From Bacteroidota bacterium (GTDB taxonomy: Bacteria; Bacteroidota; Bacteroidia; UBA8524): a stretch of 60,893 nt of DNA. The notes under the pieces are model-generated. The model saw only the letters and a list, made by a program, of their open reading frames with translations. It was not told the DNA's origin and made no database searches. The position numbers and the translations under genes were made by a program. The DNA lies in contig SBGR01000046.1 in the NCBI GenBank assembly GCA_006226545.1, positions 1 through 60,893 of the forward strand, read 5' to 3'. Positions 8,262-17,024 of this stretch are shown here, one piece after another; the stretch's first letter is position 1; every line of letters begins with the position of its first letter.

Positions 8262-9575
8262 TTAATTTACAATATCACCATACAAGTCGAATGCCGAAGC
8301 TTGGCTTATTTTGACATTTGCAAAATCGCCTAAACGTACAAAGTGGTCTTTTTTGCTGACCAATACTTCGTTATCTACTTCCGGTGAGTCAAATTCGGTA
8401 CGGCCAATAAAGTAGCCGCCCTCAACACGATCAAATAATACTTTATAGGTCTTGCCTACTTTTTCTTGGTTCAATTCAAAAGACACTTCCTCTTGAACCT
8501 CCATAAGCTCGGCAGCCCTTTGTTCTTTTACCTCATCCGGCACATCGTCTACCAATGTGCCCGCATGGGTATTTTCTTCGTGCGAATAGGTGAACACACC
8601 CAATCGCTCAAACTTGGCTTCGCGGATAAAGGCTTTTAATTCTTCAAAATCCTCTTCCGTTTCACCCGGATGTCCAACCAACATGGTGGTGCGCAAGGCG
8701 ATGCCCGGCACTTCTTTGCGGATGGTGTCTATCAATTCCAAGGTTCTGCGTTTGCTTATGCCGCGACGCATGGCCTTGAGCATATTATCGGTAATGTGCT
8801 GCAATGGCATATCGATGTACTTGCAGATATTGGCGTGCTTTTTCATCACTTCCAAAGCATCCATTGGGAACTGGCTTGGATAGGCATAATGCAACCTGAT
8901 CCAGTCCAAACCTTCCACTCCTGCAAGAGCATCCATCAATTGCCCAAGCTTACGTTCGTTGTATAAATCCAAACCGTAATACGTGGAGTCTTGCGCTATA
9001 AGCATGATCTCTTTGGTGCCATTTTTCACCAAATGTTCCGCTTCTTTCACCAATTGCTCAATCGGTTTAGAAACGTGGTTACCGCGCATCAAAGGAATCG
9101 CACAGAAAGAACACGGTCTGTTACAACCTTCCGAAATCTTCATGTACGCATAATGCGTTGGAGTAGTGATCAATCGCTCCCCTATTAGCTCGTGTTTGTA
9201 ATCTGCTCCGAGTGTATTCAACAAACGCGGCAGCTCCAAAGTACCGAACCAAGCATCTACTTCCGGAATTTCTTTTTCAAGGTCTTCCTTGTAGCGATGC
9301 GACAGACAGCCGGTAACATAAACGCGATCAATTGCACCCTGTTCCTTGCGGTCTACGTAATCCAAGATGGTATCGATGGATTCCTTTTTGGCGTTATCAA
9401 TAAAGCCACAGGTATTGATGATGACGATATTGGAATCGTCTTTCTCCGCCTCATGACTCACTTCTAAGTCGTTGGCTTTGAGTTGCGACATCATCACTTC
9501 AGAGTCGACCAAGTTTTTGGAACAACCGAGTGTAATGATGTTAATTTTATCCTGCTTGTGATTGCGTGCGCGCAT
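8262..9575 (-). CDS. rimO: Ribosomal protein uS12 methylthiotransferase RimO
   Basis: 437 residues. It adds a methylthio group to the conserved Asp of uS12 using two [4Fe-4S] clusters. The N-terminal UPF0004 domain has Cys at 18, 56 and 90. The radical-SAM domain has CNRPCSFC (C151, C155, C158). The C-terminal TRAM domain starts near 370. The motif LGCSKNLVDSE separates RimO from MiaB. Two bases separate its start from the stop of ftsY, so ftsY-rimO-bshC looks like one operon. Confidence 0.96.
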   Translation of the reverse strand: MRARNHKQDKINIITLGCSKNLVDSEVMMSQLKANDLEVSHEAEKDDSNIVIINTCGFIDNAKKESIDTILDYVDRKEQGAIDRVYVTGCLSHRYKEDLEKEIPEVDAWFGTLELPRLLNTLGADYKHELIGERLITTPTHYAYMKISEGCNRPCSFCAIPLMRGNHVSKPIEQLVKEAEHLVKNGTKEIMLIAQDSTYYGLDLYNERKLGQLMDALAGVEGLDWIRLHYAYPSQFPMDALEVMKKHANICKYIDMPLQHITDNMLKAMRRGISKRRTLELIDTIRKEVPGIALRTTMLVGHPGETEEDFEELKAFIREAKFERLGVFTYSHEENTHAGTLVDDVPDEVKEQRAAELMEVQEEVSFELNQEKVGKTYKVLFDRVEGGYFIGRTEFDSPEVDNEVLVSKKDHFVRLGDFANVKISQASAFDLYGDIVN

Positions 9576-9577
9576 GC

Positions 9578-10531
9578 TTAATTCGAAAATAAGGAATCGA
9601 TAAATTCATGTTTATTAAAGACCTGCAAGTCTTCCATTGCTTCCCCTACGCCAATGTAGCGAACGGGAGTTTTGAACTGCTCTGATACACCAATCACCAC
9701 GCCACCTTTTGCGGTACCGTCGAGTTTGGTCAAGGCTAATGCGTTAACCTCTGTTGCAGCAGTAAATTGTTTGGCTTGTTCAAAAGCATTCTGGCCTGTA
9801 GACGCATCCAAAACCAAGAGCACCTCGTGAGGCACACCGTCGGTTAATTTCTGCATCACACGTTTGATTTTGCTCAACTCGTTCATCAAGTTCACTTTGT
9901 TGTGCAATCGCCCGGCTGTATCTATGATACATACATCTGCATTCTGATCAATCGCTTCTTTTACCGCCTCAAATGCTACGGCAGCAGGATCGGCATTCAT
10001 GCCCTTCTCAATAACCGGCACACCCACACGGGTTCCCCAGATTTTCAATTGATCAACCGCAGCTGCACGAAAAGTATCGGCCGCACCTAAAACAACCTTA
10101 TAGCCTTTCTGCTTGTATTGGTAGGCCATCTTACCGATGGTGGTGGTTTTACCCACTCCGTTAACTCCCACAACCATGATAACATAAGGGCGTTTTACCT
10201 CTGGTAAGTTGAAATCTTGACTCAGGTGCGCCTCAGGTTCCGGCAACAGTGCCGTAATTTCTTCTCGGAGTAAAGTATTTAATTCAGCTTCACCCAAGTA
10301 TTTATCACGACTCACCCTGTCTTGGATGCGCTCAATGATTTTAAGGGTGGTATTGATGCCAACGTCGCTGCTCACCAAAATTTCTTCCAACTCATCGAGG
10401 AAGTCATCGTCAACGGTTGAGCGTCCGGCTAAGGCCTTACCAATACGGCTCAGCAGGCTGGTTTTGGTTTTTTCCAGTCCCTGATCCAACTTGGCTTTCT
10501 TCTCTTTGGAGAAAAAATTAAATAGTCCCAT
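9578..10531 (-). CDS. ftsY: Signal recognition particle receptor FtsY
   Basis: 317 residues. SRP GTPase that docks ribosome-SRP complexes at the membrane for insertion of membrane proteins. The N domain (about 20-95) is followed by the G domain with G1 GVNGVGKT (122-129), DTFRAAAVDQLK (insertion box), DTAGR (G3) and TKLDGTAKGG (G4/closing loop). It lacks the long acidic A domain of the enterobacterial protein, as is usual in this phylum. A terminator upstream (10552-10583) sets it apart from the ribosomal-protein operon; ftsY-rimO-bshC probably share a promoter in 10532-10551 or receive read-through. Confidence 0.97.
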   Translation of the reverse strand: MGLFNFFSKEKKAKLDQGLEKTKTSLLSRIGKALAGRSTVDDDFLDELEEILVSSDVGINTTLKIIERIQDRVSRDKYLGEAELNTLLREEITALLPEPEAHLSQDFNLPEVKRPYVIMVVGVNGVGKTTTIGKMAYQYKQKGYKVVLGAADTFRAAAVDQLKIWGTRVGVPVIEKGMNADPAAVAFEAVKEAIDQNADVCIIDTAGRLHNKVNLMNELSKIKRVMQKLTDGVPHEVLLVLDASTGQNAFEQAKQFTAATEVNALALTKLDGTAKGGVVIGVSEQFKTPVRYIGVGEAMEDLQVFNKHEFIDSLFSN

Positions 10532-10551
10532 TGTGTATACGGCTTAAAAAC

Positions 10552-10583
10552 AAAAAAAGCTCCCTGATTGAAACAGGAAGCTT
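10552..10583 (-). terminator. Terminator of the rpmB-rpmG-DUF4295 operon
   Basis: On the minus strand AAGCTTCCTG and CAGGGAGCTT arms with a short loop are followed by seven T. It lies just after the DUF4295 gene and before ftsY. Confidence 0.85.
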
Positions 10584-10604
10584 AACGTATCTTTTAAAAA
10601 GACA

Positions 10605-10760
10605 TTAGGCTTTGAAAGCGTCTTTAGCCGCTTCTGCCGGTAACATCTCTTCTTTAAAGGTGTAAGAACCAGATTTAGGGGAACGAACCGCTTTAATTAC
10701 ACGTGTCCATTCTTTTCCGGCACCTTCTTTTCTCAGTGTTGCAACTACCTTCTTAGCCAT
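10605..10760 (-). CDS. DUF4295 small basic protein, probable ribosomal protein
   Basis: 51 residues (MAKKVVATLRKEG... ending KDAFKA), translated by hand. It is rich in Lys/Arg with a SPKSGSYTFKEEML core. Three bases separate its start from the stop of rpmG and it shares the operon with L33 and L28. DUF4295 proteins are found in Bacteroidota in this position; I recall that the Flavobacterium johnsoniae ribosome structure assigned a phylum-specific large-subunit protein (bL38), which I believe is this family, but I cannot check that here. The location alone strongly favours a ribosomal role. Confidence 0.88.
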   Translation of the reverse strand: MAKKVVATLRKEGAGKEWTRVIKAVRSPKSGSYTFKEEMLPAEAAKDAFKA

Positions 10761-10762
10761 GC

Positions 10763-10945
10763 TTATTTAATTTCTTTGTGTACAGTAACTTTCTTAAGCA
10801 CCGGGTTGTATTTCTTCAACTCCAAACGCTCAGTTGTATTTTTCTTGTTCTTGGTAGTGATGTAGCGAGACATTCCCGGCATGCCGCTTTCTTTATGCTC
10901 GGTACATTCCAAAATTACCTGAACTCTATTGCCTTTCTTAGCCAT
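10763..10945 (-). CDS. rpmG: Large-subunit ribosomal protein bL33
   Basis: 60 residues, typical L33: [18 protein letters not shown], then a [19 protein letters not shown] core and a basic tail. It sits near the E site of the 50S subunit. Only one Cys is present, so this is the zinc-free (C-minus) form. Second gene of rpmB-rpmG-DUF4295. Confidence 0.97.
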   Translation of the reverse strand: MAKKGNRVQVILECTEHKESGMPGMSRYITTKNKKNTTERLELKKYNPVLKKVTVHKEIK

Positions 10946-10960
10946 TGCTATTCTTAATTA

Positions 10961-11194
10961 TCAGATTTTACCAGTTTTCTCCCATTCTCTCAAACAGGCG
11001 TAAATCCCTTTTTTGTTGATGGTTCTCATAGCAGAGGTAGACACCTTTAAGGTAATCCATCTATCCTCTTCTGGAATATAAAATTTCTTAACTTGAAGAT
11101 TCGGGTTAAAACGACGAAGCGTCTTCTTGTTAGAGAAGCTAACATGATGACCAACCATCGCCTTCTTGCCTGTTAAATCACAAACTCTCGACAT
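10961..11194 (-). CDS. rpmB: Large-subunit ribosomal protein bL28
   Basis: 77 residues with the L28 signature: MSRVCDLTGKKAMVGHHVSFSN-type start (CDLTGK), a KTLRRFNPNLQ segment and LKVSTSAMRTI. First gene of the ribosomal operon, driven by the promoter at 11217-11247 with a leader of about 20 bases. Confidence 0.97.
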   Translation of the reverse strand: MSRVCDLTGKKAMVGHHVSFSNKKTLRRFNPNLQVKKFYIPEEDRWITLKVSTSAMRTINKKGIYACLREWEKTGKI

Positions 11195-11216
11195 GACATT
11201 TTCTTTAAAAGGACTG

Positions 11217-11247
11217 CAAAGATAATACGTTTTTACATCTGCGCAAA
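11217..11247 (-). promoter_or_regulatory. Consensus Bacteroidota promoter for rpmB operon
   Basis: On the minus strand TTTG (11244-11247), a 19-base spacer and TATCTTTG (11217-11224) match the vegetative promoter of the phylum exactly. It is the clearest promoter in the window and a useful internal standard for the weaker ones. The rpmB start is 22 bases beyond the -7 box. Confidence 0.9.
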
Positions 11248-11263
11248 CGACGCGCTAAAAATA

Positions 11264-11370
11264 ATTGTGGGAATTGAAGTAGGACCGTTTGACTGTGGGA
11301 CTGTTTAATCGGCATTGAATGTAGCATGAGTAAATCAGTCCAACAATCCAACAATTTCACAGTTACACAG
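11264..11370. repeat. Intergenic GACTGTGGGACTG-type repeat, inverted pair
   Basis: Between cdd and rpmB. Tandem words such as accgtttgactgtgggactg are followed about 40 bases later by their approximate reverse complement (cagtccaacaatccaaca). Same family as 565-675, 32683-32745 and 39580-39640. No gene is supported here. Confidence 0.6.
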
Positions 11371-11385
11371 CATAAAGCCATCAGC

Positions 11386-11865
11386 CTAAGGCAAAAGGCT
11401 TCCATCAAACCCAAAAGGCAATAACTGCCTCACCCCTTTAAAGCACCATACCTTGTCCTTCCCGCCTAACCAAATGGTTATTGGTTCTTCAAAACGCAAC
11501 TCGTATTCGCTTAAGCTTTGCAGGCAGGCACCACAAGGTGCTGCCGGTTCTGCAAGTGGCCCCTCTGCGGTATGGGCAACAATGGCCAACTGTTTTCCTC
11601 CTTGCTCCGGAAACTGTGCTCCGGCAGCAAACAAAGCGACACGCTCGGCACAGAGTCCGCTAGGGTAAGCTGCATTCTCTTGGTTATTGCCGTCTACAAC
11701 CCTTCCATCGCTCAACTCTAATGCTGCGCCAACGTAAAAGTGAGAATAAGGAGCATAGGCCTTGGATGCATTTGCATGGGCTCTCTCCAGCAGTTTTTGT
11801 GCTGACTCAGGCAATTCGTTCACCGACCAAATCTCATAGCTTAATTCTTTGCTGATTTTTTCCAT
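11386..11865 (-). CDS. cdd: Cytidine deaminase
   Basis: 159 residues. Deaminates cytidine/deoxycytidine to uridine/deoxyuridine in pyrimidine salvage. The zinc and catalytic motifs are CAE (72-74, Glu as proton shuttle) and PCGAC (110-114), and the substrate motif is NQENAAYPSGLCAER. Tetrameric homologues have this length. Alone on its strand and divergent from a saccharopine dehydrogenase-like gene, with 31 bases between start codons. Confidence 0.95.
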   Translation of the reverse strand: MEKISKELSYEIWSVNELPESAQKLLERAHANASKAYAPYSHFYVGAALELSDGRVVDGNNQENAAYPSGLCAERVALFAAGAQFPEQGGKQLAIVAHTAEGPLAEPAAPCGACLQSLSEYELRFEEPITIWLGGKDKVWCFKGVRQLLPFGFDGSLLP

Positions 11866-11883
11866 TGCTTGCTCCCTTAATTA

Positions 11884-11891
11884 TAGCTTTG
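11884..11891 (+). promoter_or_regulatory. -7 box TAGCTTTG before the saccharopine dehydrogenase-like gene
   Basis: It matches TAnnTTTG and ends only 6 bases before the ATG at 11897, so the transcript would be leaderless or nearly so. TTG triplets 13-16 bases upstream could serve as the -33 element. Confidence 0.5.
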
Positions 11892-11896
11892 CGCAC

Positions 11897-13228
11897 ATGC
11901 AGCGCAAGATACTCCTTTTTGGCGCCGGTAAATCGGCCTCGTACCTGATCGATTTCTTTGTTCAACAAGAGAACTACTTATTAAGTATGGTTGATCCTGC
12001 CGGCGAACAGGTATTAAATAGGTATCCGGGAAATGAACGACTGCAATTATTAGAGGTCAACATCAACGAAAGCGCCCAGGTTTTGGAAGCGATGAAGCAA
12101 CACGACCTCGTGATTTCCATGTTGCCTGCTGCCATGCATCCCCTTATCGCTCGCTATTGTTTGCAGGCAGAGAAATCGCTCTTTACCGCTTCTTATGTAT
12201 CTGAAGAAATGCGCAGCCTGGATGCGGAGGCCAAATCCAAAGGACTTCTCTTCATGAATGAAGTAGGTCTCGATCCCGGCATCGACCATATGTCGGCTTT
12301 GCTTCTACTTGATACCCTCCGAAAAGACGGGGCGAAAATTACCGGATTCTATTCGTATACCGGTGGACTCATCGCCCCCGAATCCGATACCAATCCTTGG
12401 CATTATAAGTTTACCTGGAATCCCCGTAACGTTGTTTTAGCCGCTCAGGGAGGCCTAGCCCAGCTGAAGGAAAACGGTCGCTACCGCTTCCTTTCTTATA
12501 ACCAGGTTTTTAGACAAATCAAACAATTTGACTTGGGCGATTGGGGTCGATTTGAGGGTTATGCCAACCGCGATTCGCTCGCTTACCGCAGCTTATACGG
12601 TTTGGAAGACGCCGAAACCATGATTCGCGGAACCTTGCGAGGGGAACATTTCTGCTCCGGCTGGGATTTCCTGGTTCAGCTGGGATTGACCGAAAACCAT
12701 ACGGTAATTCATTTTGATCAAGAGCCCGGGGCTGCAGAGTTCTTAGAATCCTTCTTACCCGGTCATGGAAGCATGCAAGAGAAAATACAGACCTATTTGG
12801 GCGACAATACCACCAACAGCTTGATGAGTCAGTTGGCGCAATTGGGACTCTACGATAACCAATACCGCTTCAAAAGGAAAAGTGGTACTCCGGCTGAATT
12901 TCTGCAAGAATTATTGGAAGACAAGTGGAAGCTGGAAGCGCATGACAAAGACATGATTGTAATGCTACACCGGGTGAACTACCACTTGAACGGCAAAACA
13001 CGTACAGTTGAAAGTCGGTTACGTGTGATTGGCCATGATCAGACCTTCACAGCCATGGCTCAAACGGTTGGTTTACCTTTAGCCTATGCAGCAGAAGCCT
13101 ATTTGAATGGCGCCTACCATGCCAGCGGTGTGCACGTACCCAATGATCCGGCCTTGTATGCGTATATCTTGCAAAGACTCAGCTCAGACGGAATCGTTTT
13201 CGAAGAGCATGAAATTTCGCATCTTTGA
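11897..13228 (+). CDS. Saccharopine dehydrogenase-family oxidoreductase
   Basis: 443 residues from the ATG at 11897 (MQRKILLFGAGKSAS); the open frame extends 16 codons upstream but those overlap the divergent promoter. The N-terminal Rossmann fold has a GAGKSA dinucleotide loop. A substrate domain follows, with NEVGLDPGIDHMSA typical of saccharopine dehydrogenase/LYS9-like proteins. In animals and fungi the relatives act in lysine metabolism; bacterial members of this type have few proven substrates, so a lysine or related amino-acid NAD(P) reaction is an inference. Its stop overlaps the start region of the next small membrane protein. Confidence 0.85.
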   Translation: MQRKILLFGAGKSASYLIDFFVQQENYLLSMVDPAGEQVLNRYPGNERLQLLEVNINESAQVLEAMKQHDLVISMLPAAMHPLIARYCLQAEKSLFTASYVSEEMRSLDAEAKSKGLLFMNEVGLDPGIDHMSALLLLDTLRKDGAKITGFYSYTGGLIAPESDTNPWHYKFTWNPRNVVLAAQGGLAQLKENGRYRFLSYNQVFRQIKQFDLGDWGRFEGYANRDSLAYRSLYGLEDAETMIRGTLRGEHFCSGWDFLVQLGLTENHTVIHFDQEPGAAEFLESFLPGHGSMQEKIQTYLGDNTTNSLMSQLAQLGLYDNQYRFKRKSGTPAEFLQELLEDKWKLEAHDKDMIVMLHRVNYHLNGKTRTVESRLRVIGHDQTFTAMAQTVGLPLAYAAEAYLNGAYHASGVHVPNDPALYAYILQRLSSDGIVFEEHEISHL

Positions 13229-13230
13229 GC

Positions 13231-13467
13231 ATGCATCTACTCTACACACTCATCATTGGCGGCGTGGCAGGATGGCTGGCCGGAAACATCCTTAAAGGTC
13301 AAAGCTACGGCCTAGTTGTGAATATCATTTTAGGTATCTGCGGCGCTTTCATCGGCGGTTTTCTCTTTGGTGCTATCGGCTTCAAAACCACCCATGTGAT
13401 CGGACAAATCATTTCGGCTACTGTTGGTGCAGTGGTCATCGTTTTGGTGGCGCGTCGGTTTCGCTAA
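13231..13467 (+). CDS. GlsB/YeaQ/YmgE-family stress membrane protein
   Basis: 78 residues from the ATG at 13231; a TTG at 13225 overlapping the previous stop is a possible but weaker start. Three hydrophobic segments carry the glycine-zipper pattern of this family: GGVAGWLAGNILKG, ILGICGAFIGGFLFG and GAVVIVLVARR. Transglycosylase-associated (YeaQ-like) proteins are small inner-membrane proteins induced by envelope or general stress; the mechanism is not known. Confidence 0.88.
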   Translation: MHLLYTLIIGGVAGWLAGNILKGQSYGLVVNIILGICGAFIGGFLFGAIGFKTTHVIGQIISATVGAVVIVLVARRFR

Positions 13468-13507
13468 GAAAAGCCAGACAGATACCACATAGCACGCTCG
13501 AATAACT

Positions 13508-13515
13508 TAAATTTG
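13508..13515 (+). promoter_or_regulatory. -7 box TAAATTTG before the mevalonate cluster
   Basis: It matches TAnnTTTG and lies 38 bases before the preferred ATG of the type 2 IPP isomerase. No clear -33 TTG is seen, so the strength is uncertain. It would drive the overlapping cluster up to 17944. Confidence 0.5.
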
Positions 13516-13552
13516 CTCCGAAGCAGCAGAACATTCGGTGACCTCTGTGGTT

Positions 13553-14608
13553 ATGAAAGTGATGCACAAACTTCCACAAGCAACAGCGAACTTGAAAAAC
13601 CTCGATCACGCGCAAACCTCCGACCGCAAAAAAGACCATATCGACTTGGCTTTTGAATCGCGGGTAGAGCAAGCCTTATTGGATAAACGATTCTACTACG
13701 AGCCAATGTTGGCGGCCCACCCGGAAGCCAACAGCCTCAAACCATTTTATTTCTTAGGGAAAAAGCAAGCAGCGCCGATATGGGTCTCCAGCATGACCGG
13801 CGGTACTGCCATGGCGGGCATCATCAATAGAAACTTAGCCAAAGCATGCAAAGAATTTGGCTTTGGTATGGGACTCGGTTCTTGCCGAATCATCCTCGAC
13901 GACGATACCTACCTTCCGGATTTTCAGCTGCGCGAACTGATTGGTGAAGAACAAAACTTCTACGCCAACCTGGGCATCGCTCAAGTGGAGGCCTTATTGG
14001 ACAACGGCAAGCTCCAAACCATCAAAGACCTGGTGTCGAAATTGGATGCCGACGGACTCATCGTTCACGTGAACCCTACCCAAGAATGGCTGCAGCCGGA
14101 AGGCGACCGGATCAAACACGTTCCGATGGATACCTTGAAGCGATTGCTCGATGCTTTCAACGGAAGCGTGATCGTGAAAGAAGTAGGACAAGGTATGGGC
14201 CCGGCTAGTTTGCAGGCGCTCATGACATTACCGCTTCAAGCGATTGAGTTTGCGGCCAATGGCGGAACCAATTTCGCTAAACTGGAACTTTTTCGTGCAA
14301 ACGAAGACAAACGGGCCAGCTATGGAGGTATCCCGCAACTGGGACATAGCGCCGAAGAAATGGTTGAATTCTGCAACCACATCGCTAACCAATGGGAAAT
14401 CCGCTGCAATGAAGTGATTATCTCCGGCGGTGTGCGCGATTTCCTTGACGGCTACTACCTCATCAACAAATCGAAATTACCTGCAGTCTACGGACAAGCT
14501 TCTGAAATGCTCAAACGAGCACAAGGCGAATACGAAGTGCTGCAACAGTATATACAAGAACAAATTCGTGGCTTAGAACTGGCCACCGCTTACCTAAAAG
14601 TGCGATAA
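13553..14608 (+). CDS. fni: Type 2 isopentenyl-diphosphate delta-isomerase
   Basis: 351 residues from ATG 13553; GTG 13538 and ATG 13562 are alternatives. FMN/NADPH-dependent enzyme interconverting IPP and DMAPP. Family motifs: RKKDHIDLAF near the N-terminus, WVSSMTGGTAMAG (flavin/phosphate loop), GMGLGSCR, VHVNPTQEWLQPEGD (catalytic Gln and Glu/Mg region), KEVGQGMG and AANGGTNFAKLE. It sits directly before HMG-CoA reductase (TAATG overlap), which fits a mevalonate-route isoprenoid cluster. The type 2 enzyme replaces the unrelated Idi-1. Confidence 0.95.
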   Translation: MKVMHKLPQATANLKNLDHAQTSDRKKDHIDLAFESRVEQALLDKRFYYEPMLAAHPEANSLKPFYFLGKKQAAPIWVSSMTGGTAMAGIINRNLAKACKEFGFGMGLGSCRIILDDDTYLPDFQLRELIGEEQNFYANLGIAQVEALLDNGKLQTIKDLVSKLDADGLIVHVNPTQEWLQPEGDRIKHVPMDTLKRLLDAFNGSVIVKEVGQGMGPASLQALMTLPLQAIEFAANGGTNFAKLELFRANEDKRASYGGIPQLGHSAEEMVEFCNHIANQWEIRCNEVIISGGVRDFLDGYYLINKSKLPAVYGQASEMLKRAQGEYEVLQQYIQEQIRGLELATAYLKVR

Positions 14609-15987
14609 TGGCAATTGAAAAGAAGAGAAATCCGCTAGTGAAAGACATGGAGTCGATCTCCGGATTCAGTAAATTATCGAAAGAAGCAAAAATGGAATGG
14701 CTCTGCGGCCATTTTGAGAACCCGGAATCTGCCTACGAAATGTTGAGCAGCTACTGGCATAACGATAAAGCCGTACAGAAGCTGCACGATGAGTTCATTG
14801 AAAACACCATCAGCAACTACTATATGCCTTTTGGAGTGGCACCAAACTTCTTGATCAACAACAAGATGTACACCGTGCCCATGGCCATTGAAGAAAGCTC
14901 AGTGGTAGCGGCAGCAGCCAAGGCAGCCAATTTCTGGCTGAACCGCGGCGGATTCAAAACCACCATCATCTCCACCACCAAAATCGGGCATGTGCATTTT
15001 GCCTACTGGGGAGATTACGAGAAACTGCTCAACTTTTTTGAAGGTCACGTAAAAGCACTACTCTTTAGCGAAGCCGAAGACCTGACACGAAACATGCGTG
15101 CACGTGGAGGCGGAATCAAAGACATCCAACTCATCAATAAAACCGATGAAGAGCCGAATTACTACCAGCTCTACGCCACCTTTGAGACCTGCGACTCCAT
15201 GGGAGCGAACTTCATCAACTCGTGTTTGGAACAGTTCTCCCGCACCTTCAAACGTGAAATTGAAAACAGCGACCTCTTCACTGAACGCGAAAAAGAGCTG
15301 CAAGTGATCATGTGCATCCTTTCCAATTATACCCCGGAATGTTTGATTCGCGCTGAGGTGAGCTGCAAGGTGGAAGACCTGGAGGACGAAAAGAAAGAAT
15401 ATACCTGGCAGGAATTTGTAGACAAGTTCGAAAAGGCGGTACACATCGCGCGTATCGAGCCTTACCGCGCTACCACCCACAACAAAGGTATCATGAACGG
15501 TATCGACTCGGTGGTGATCGCTACCGGAAACGATTTCCGTGCAGTGGAAGCCTGTGCTCATACCTATGCGGCTAAAAGCGGACGTTACCGCAGCTTAACC
15601 GATGTAAAGGTTGAAAACGGCGTATTCACCTTCTGGATTGAAGTTCCGCTTTCACTAGGAACCGTAGGCGGTATCACCTCCCTCCACCCTATGGTGCGCT
15701 TTGCGTTGGAGATGCTCGGTCACCCGGGCGCCCAAGAGCTGATGGCCATTACTGCGGTGGTTGGCTTGGCTCAAAACTTCTCTGCCTTGCGCTCTTTGGT
15801 GACCTCCGGCATTCAGAAAGGCCACATGAAAATGCACCTTTTGAATATCTTGAATCAATTGGAAGCCACCGATGAAGAACGTAAATCGATTGTGAAATAC
15901 TTCGAACACGATACCGTTACGCATGCCAAGGTAATTGAACTCTTCTGCGAACTTCGAGGTGTGAAAAGCCTAGCAGAATTGAAGTAA
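14608..15987 (+). CDS. Hydroxymethylglutaryl-CoA reductase
   Basis: 459 residues. Reduces HMG-CoA to mevalonate, the committed step of the mevalonate route. Motifs: ENTISNYYMPFGVAPNF, PMAIEESSVVAAA (catalytic Glu near 95), GNDFRAVEA (dinucleotide region), PLSLGTVGGIT and, near the C-terminus, GIQKGHMKMH (catalytic His). The protein is soluble, with no membrane domain, and resembles the bacterial class II enzyme. The start overlaps the fni stop by one base. In this context it is biosynthetic in spite of the degradative label often attached to class II. Confidence 0.95.
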   Translation: MAIEKKRNPLVKDMESISGFSKLSKEAKMEWLCGHFENPESAYEMLSSYWHNDKAVQKLHDEFIENTISNYYMPFGVAPNFLINNKMYTVPMAIEESSVVAAAAKAANFWLNRGGFKTTIISTTKIGHVHFAYWGDYEKLLNFFEGHVKALLFSEAEDLTRNMRARGGGIKDIQLINKTDEEPNYYQLYATFETCDSMGANFINSCLEQFSRTFKREIENSDLFTEREKELQVIMCILSNYTPECLIRAEVSCKVEDLEDEKKEYTWQEFVDKFEKAVHIARIEPYRATTHNKGIMNGIDSVVIATGNDFRAVEACAHTYAAKSGRYRSLTDVKVENGVFTFWIEVPLSLGTVGGITSLHPMVRFALEMLGHPGAQELMAITAVVGLAQNFSALRSLVTSGIQKGHMKMHLLNILNQLEATDEERKSIVKYFEHDTVTHAKVIELFCELRGVKSLAELK

Positions 15988-17024
15988 TGAAACATCTTAG
16001 CCTATTTGTTTTCGCTCTTGTCTTTTTGACGGCTTGTAGCGATGAAAAAGAAAGAAAGTCTGAGGAAACGAACATTCCAGCCGAAAGTACTGCGTCCGGA
16101 CCTTCTGCCGGCGTTTTGGTTCCTGCTCTTCCTTTGAGCGATTTTCCGGACCAGAGCTATGCCTTGTATTTACCAAAATCGTGGAATGACCAAGACGGTT
16201 TCAATGCAATAGTATTTTTAGATCCGCATGCCAACGGACAAGCCCCTTTGGAAATATACCGCCATTTAGCAGATAGCTTCAATACCATATTGGTTGGGTC
16301 CAATTCCATTCGCAACGGACAGACTTTTCCTGTTTCGGGCACCATGCTCAATAACCTGATCAAGGATGTGCAATCGAAATATAAACTTAGTAGCAAACCG
16401 ATACTTTCCGGCTTTAGCGGTGGTGCTAAGGTGGCACTAAGTTTCGCTATGCAATCCAATATTGAGCGAGTGATTTACTGCGGGGCTGTAGCACCAATTG
16501 GCGATAAGGATTCCTTGCGTTTACTCGGATTTGCCGGTTTAGGCGATATGAACTATGCTGATTTGGTAGCCTTCGACCTTGCTTTTCGCAATACCAAAAT
16601 TCAAAATACCATCATAGAATGGAAGGGCGACCACAATTATCCCGGAGCAGACATCTACGTGGATGCCTTTACTTGGATTGCTGGTCAAACCATTCCTGAT
16701 CTTGCTGCTAAAAAGCCCAGCATAAGCCAGGAGGAATTGCTTCAAGAGCAAAGCATCAAAAGCAAATACTACCAAGCATTTAAGAATCAAGAGAGCTTGG
16801 AATGGTGGACTCAAGAAATTGGCAACCTAAATGAGCTGGCCAAACAAGACATGATGTATTCTCGTGTTTTAGGATTTATTGGCTTGGCTTGTTACTCCTA
16901 TACCTCACAAAACCTGAAAAGCGGAAACCGCCAACAGGCCATTTACTTTGTGAAAGTTTACGAAATGGCTACACCGAATAATCCGGATATGAGGGCATTT
17001 AAGCAACAGCTCGGACTGAATTAA
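15987..17024 (+). CDS. Alpha/beta-hydrolase-like lipoprotein inside the mevalonate cluster
   Basis: 345 residues. The signal peptide ends in FLTAC (Cys at 17), so it is a lipoprotein. The body looks like an alpha/beta hydrolase: an early strand NAIVFLDPHANG, then the nucleophile elbow GFSGGAKVALSFA (Ser in GxSGG) and later DHNYPGADIY with a possible catalytic His/Asp. The C-terminal third is helical. It overlaps its neighbours by one base on both sides, so it is locked into the isoprenoid operon although its envelope location gives no obvious role there. Function unknown. Confidence 0.75.
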   Translation: MKHLSLFVFALVFLTACSDEKERKSEETNIPAESTASGPSAGVLVPALPLSDFPDQSYALYLPKSWNDQDGFNAIVFLDPHANGQAPLEIYRHLADSFNTILVGSNSIRNGQTFPVSGTMLNNLIKDVQSKYKLSSKPILSGFSGGAKVALSFAMQSNIERVIYCGAVAPIGDKDSLRLLGFAGLGDMNYADLVAFDLAFRNTKIQNTIIEWKGDHNYPGADIYVDAFTWIAGQTIPDLAAKKPSISQEELLQEQSIKSKYYQAFKNQESLEWWTQEIGNLNELAKQDMMYSRVLGFIGLACYSYTSQNLKSGNRQQAIYFVKVYEMATPNNPDMRAFKQQLGLN

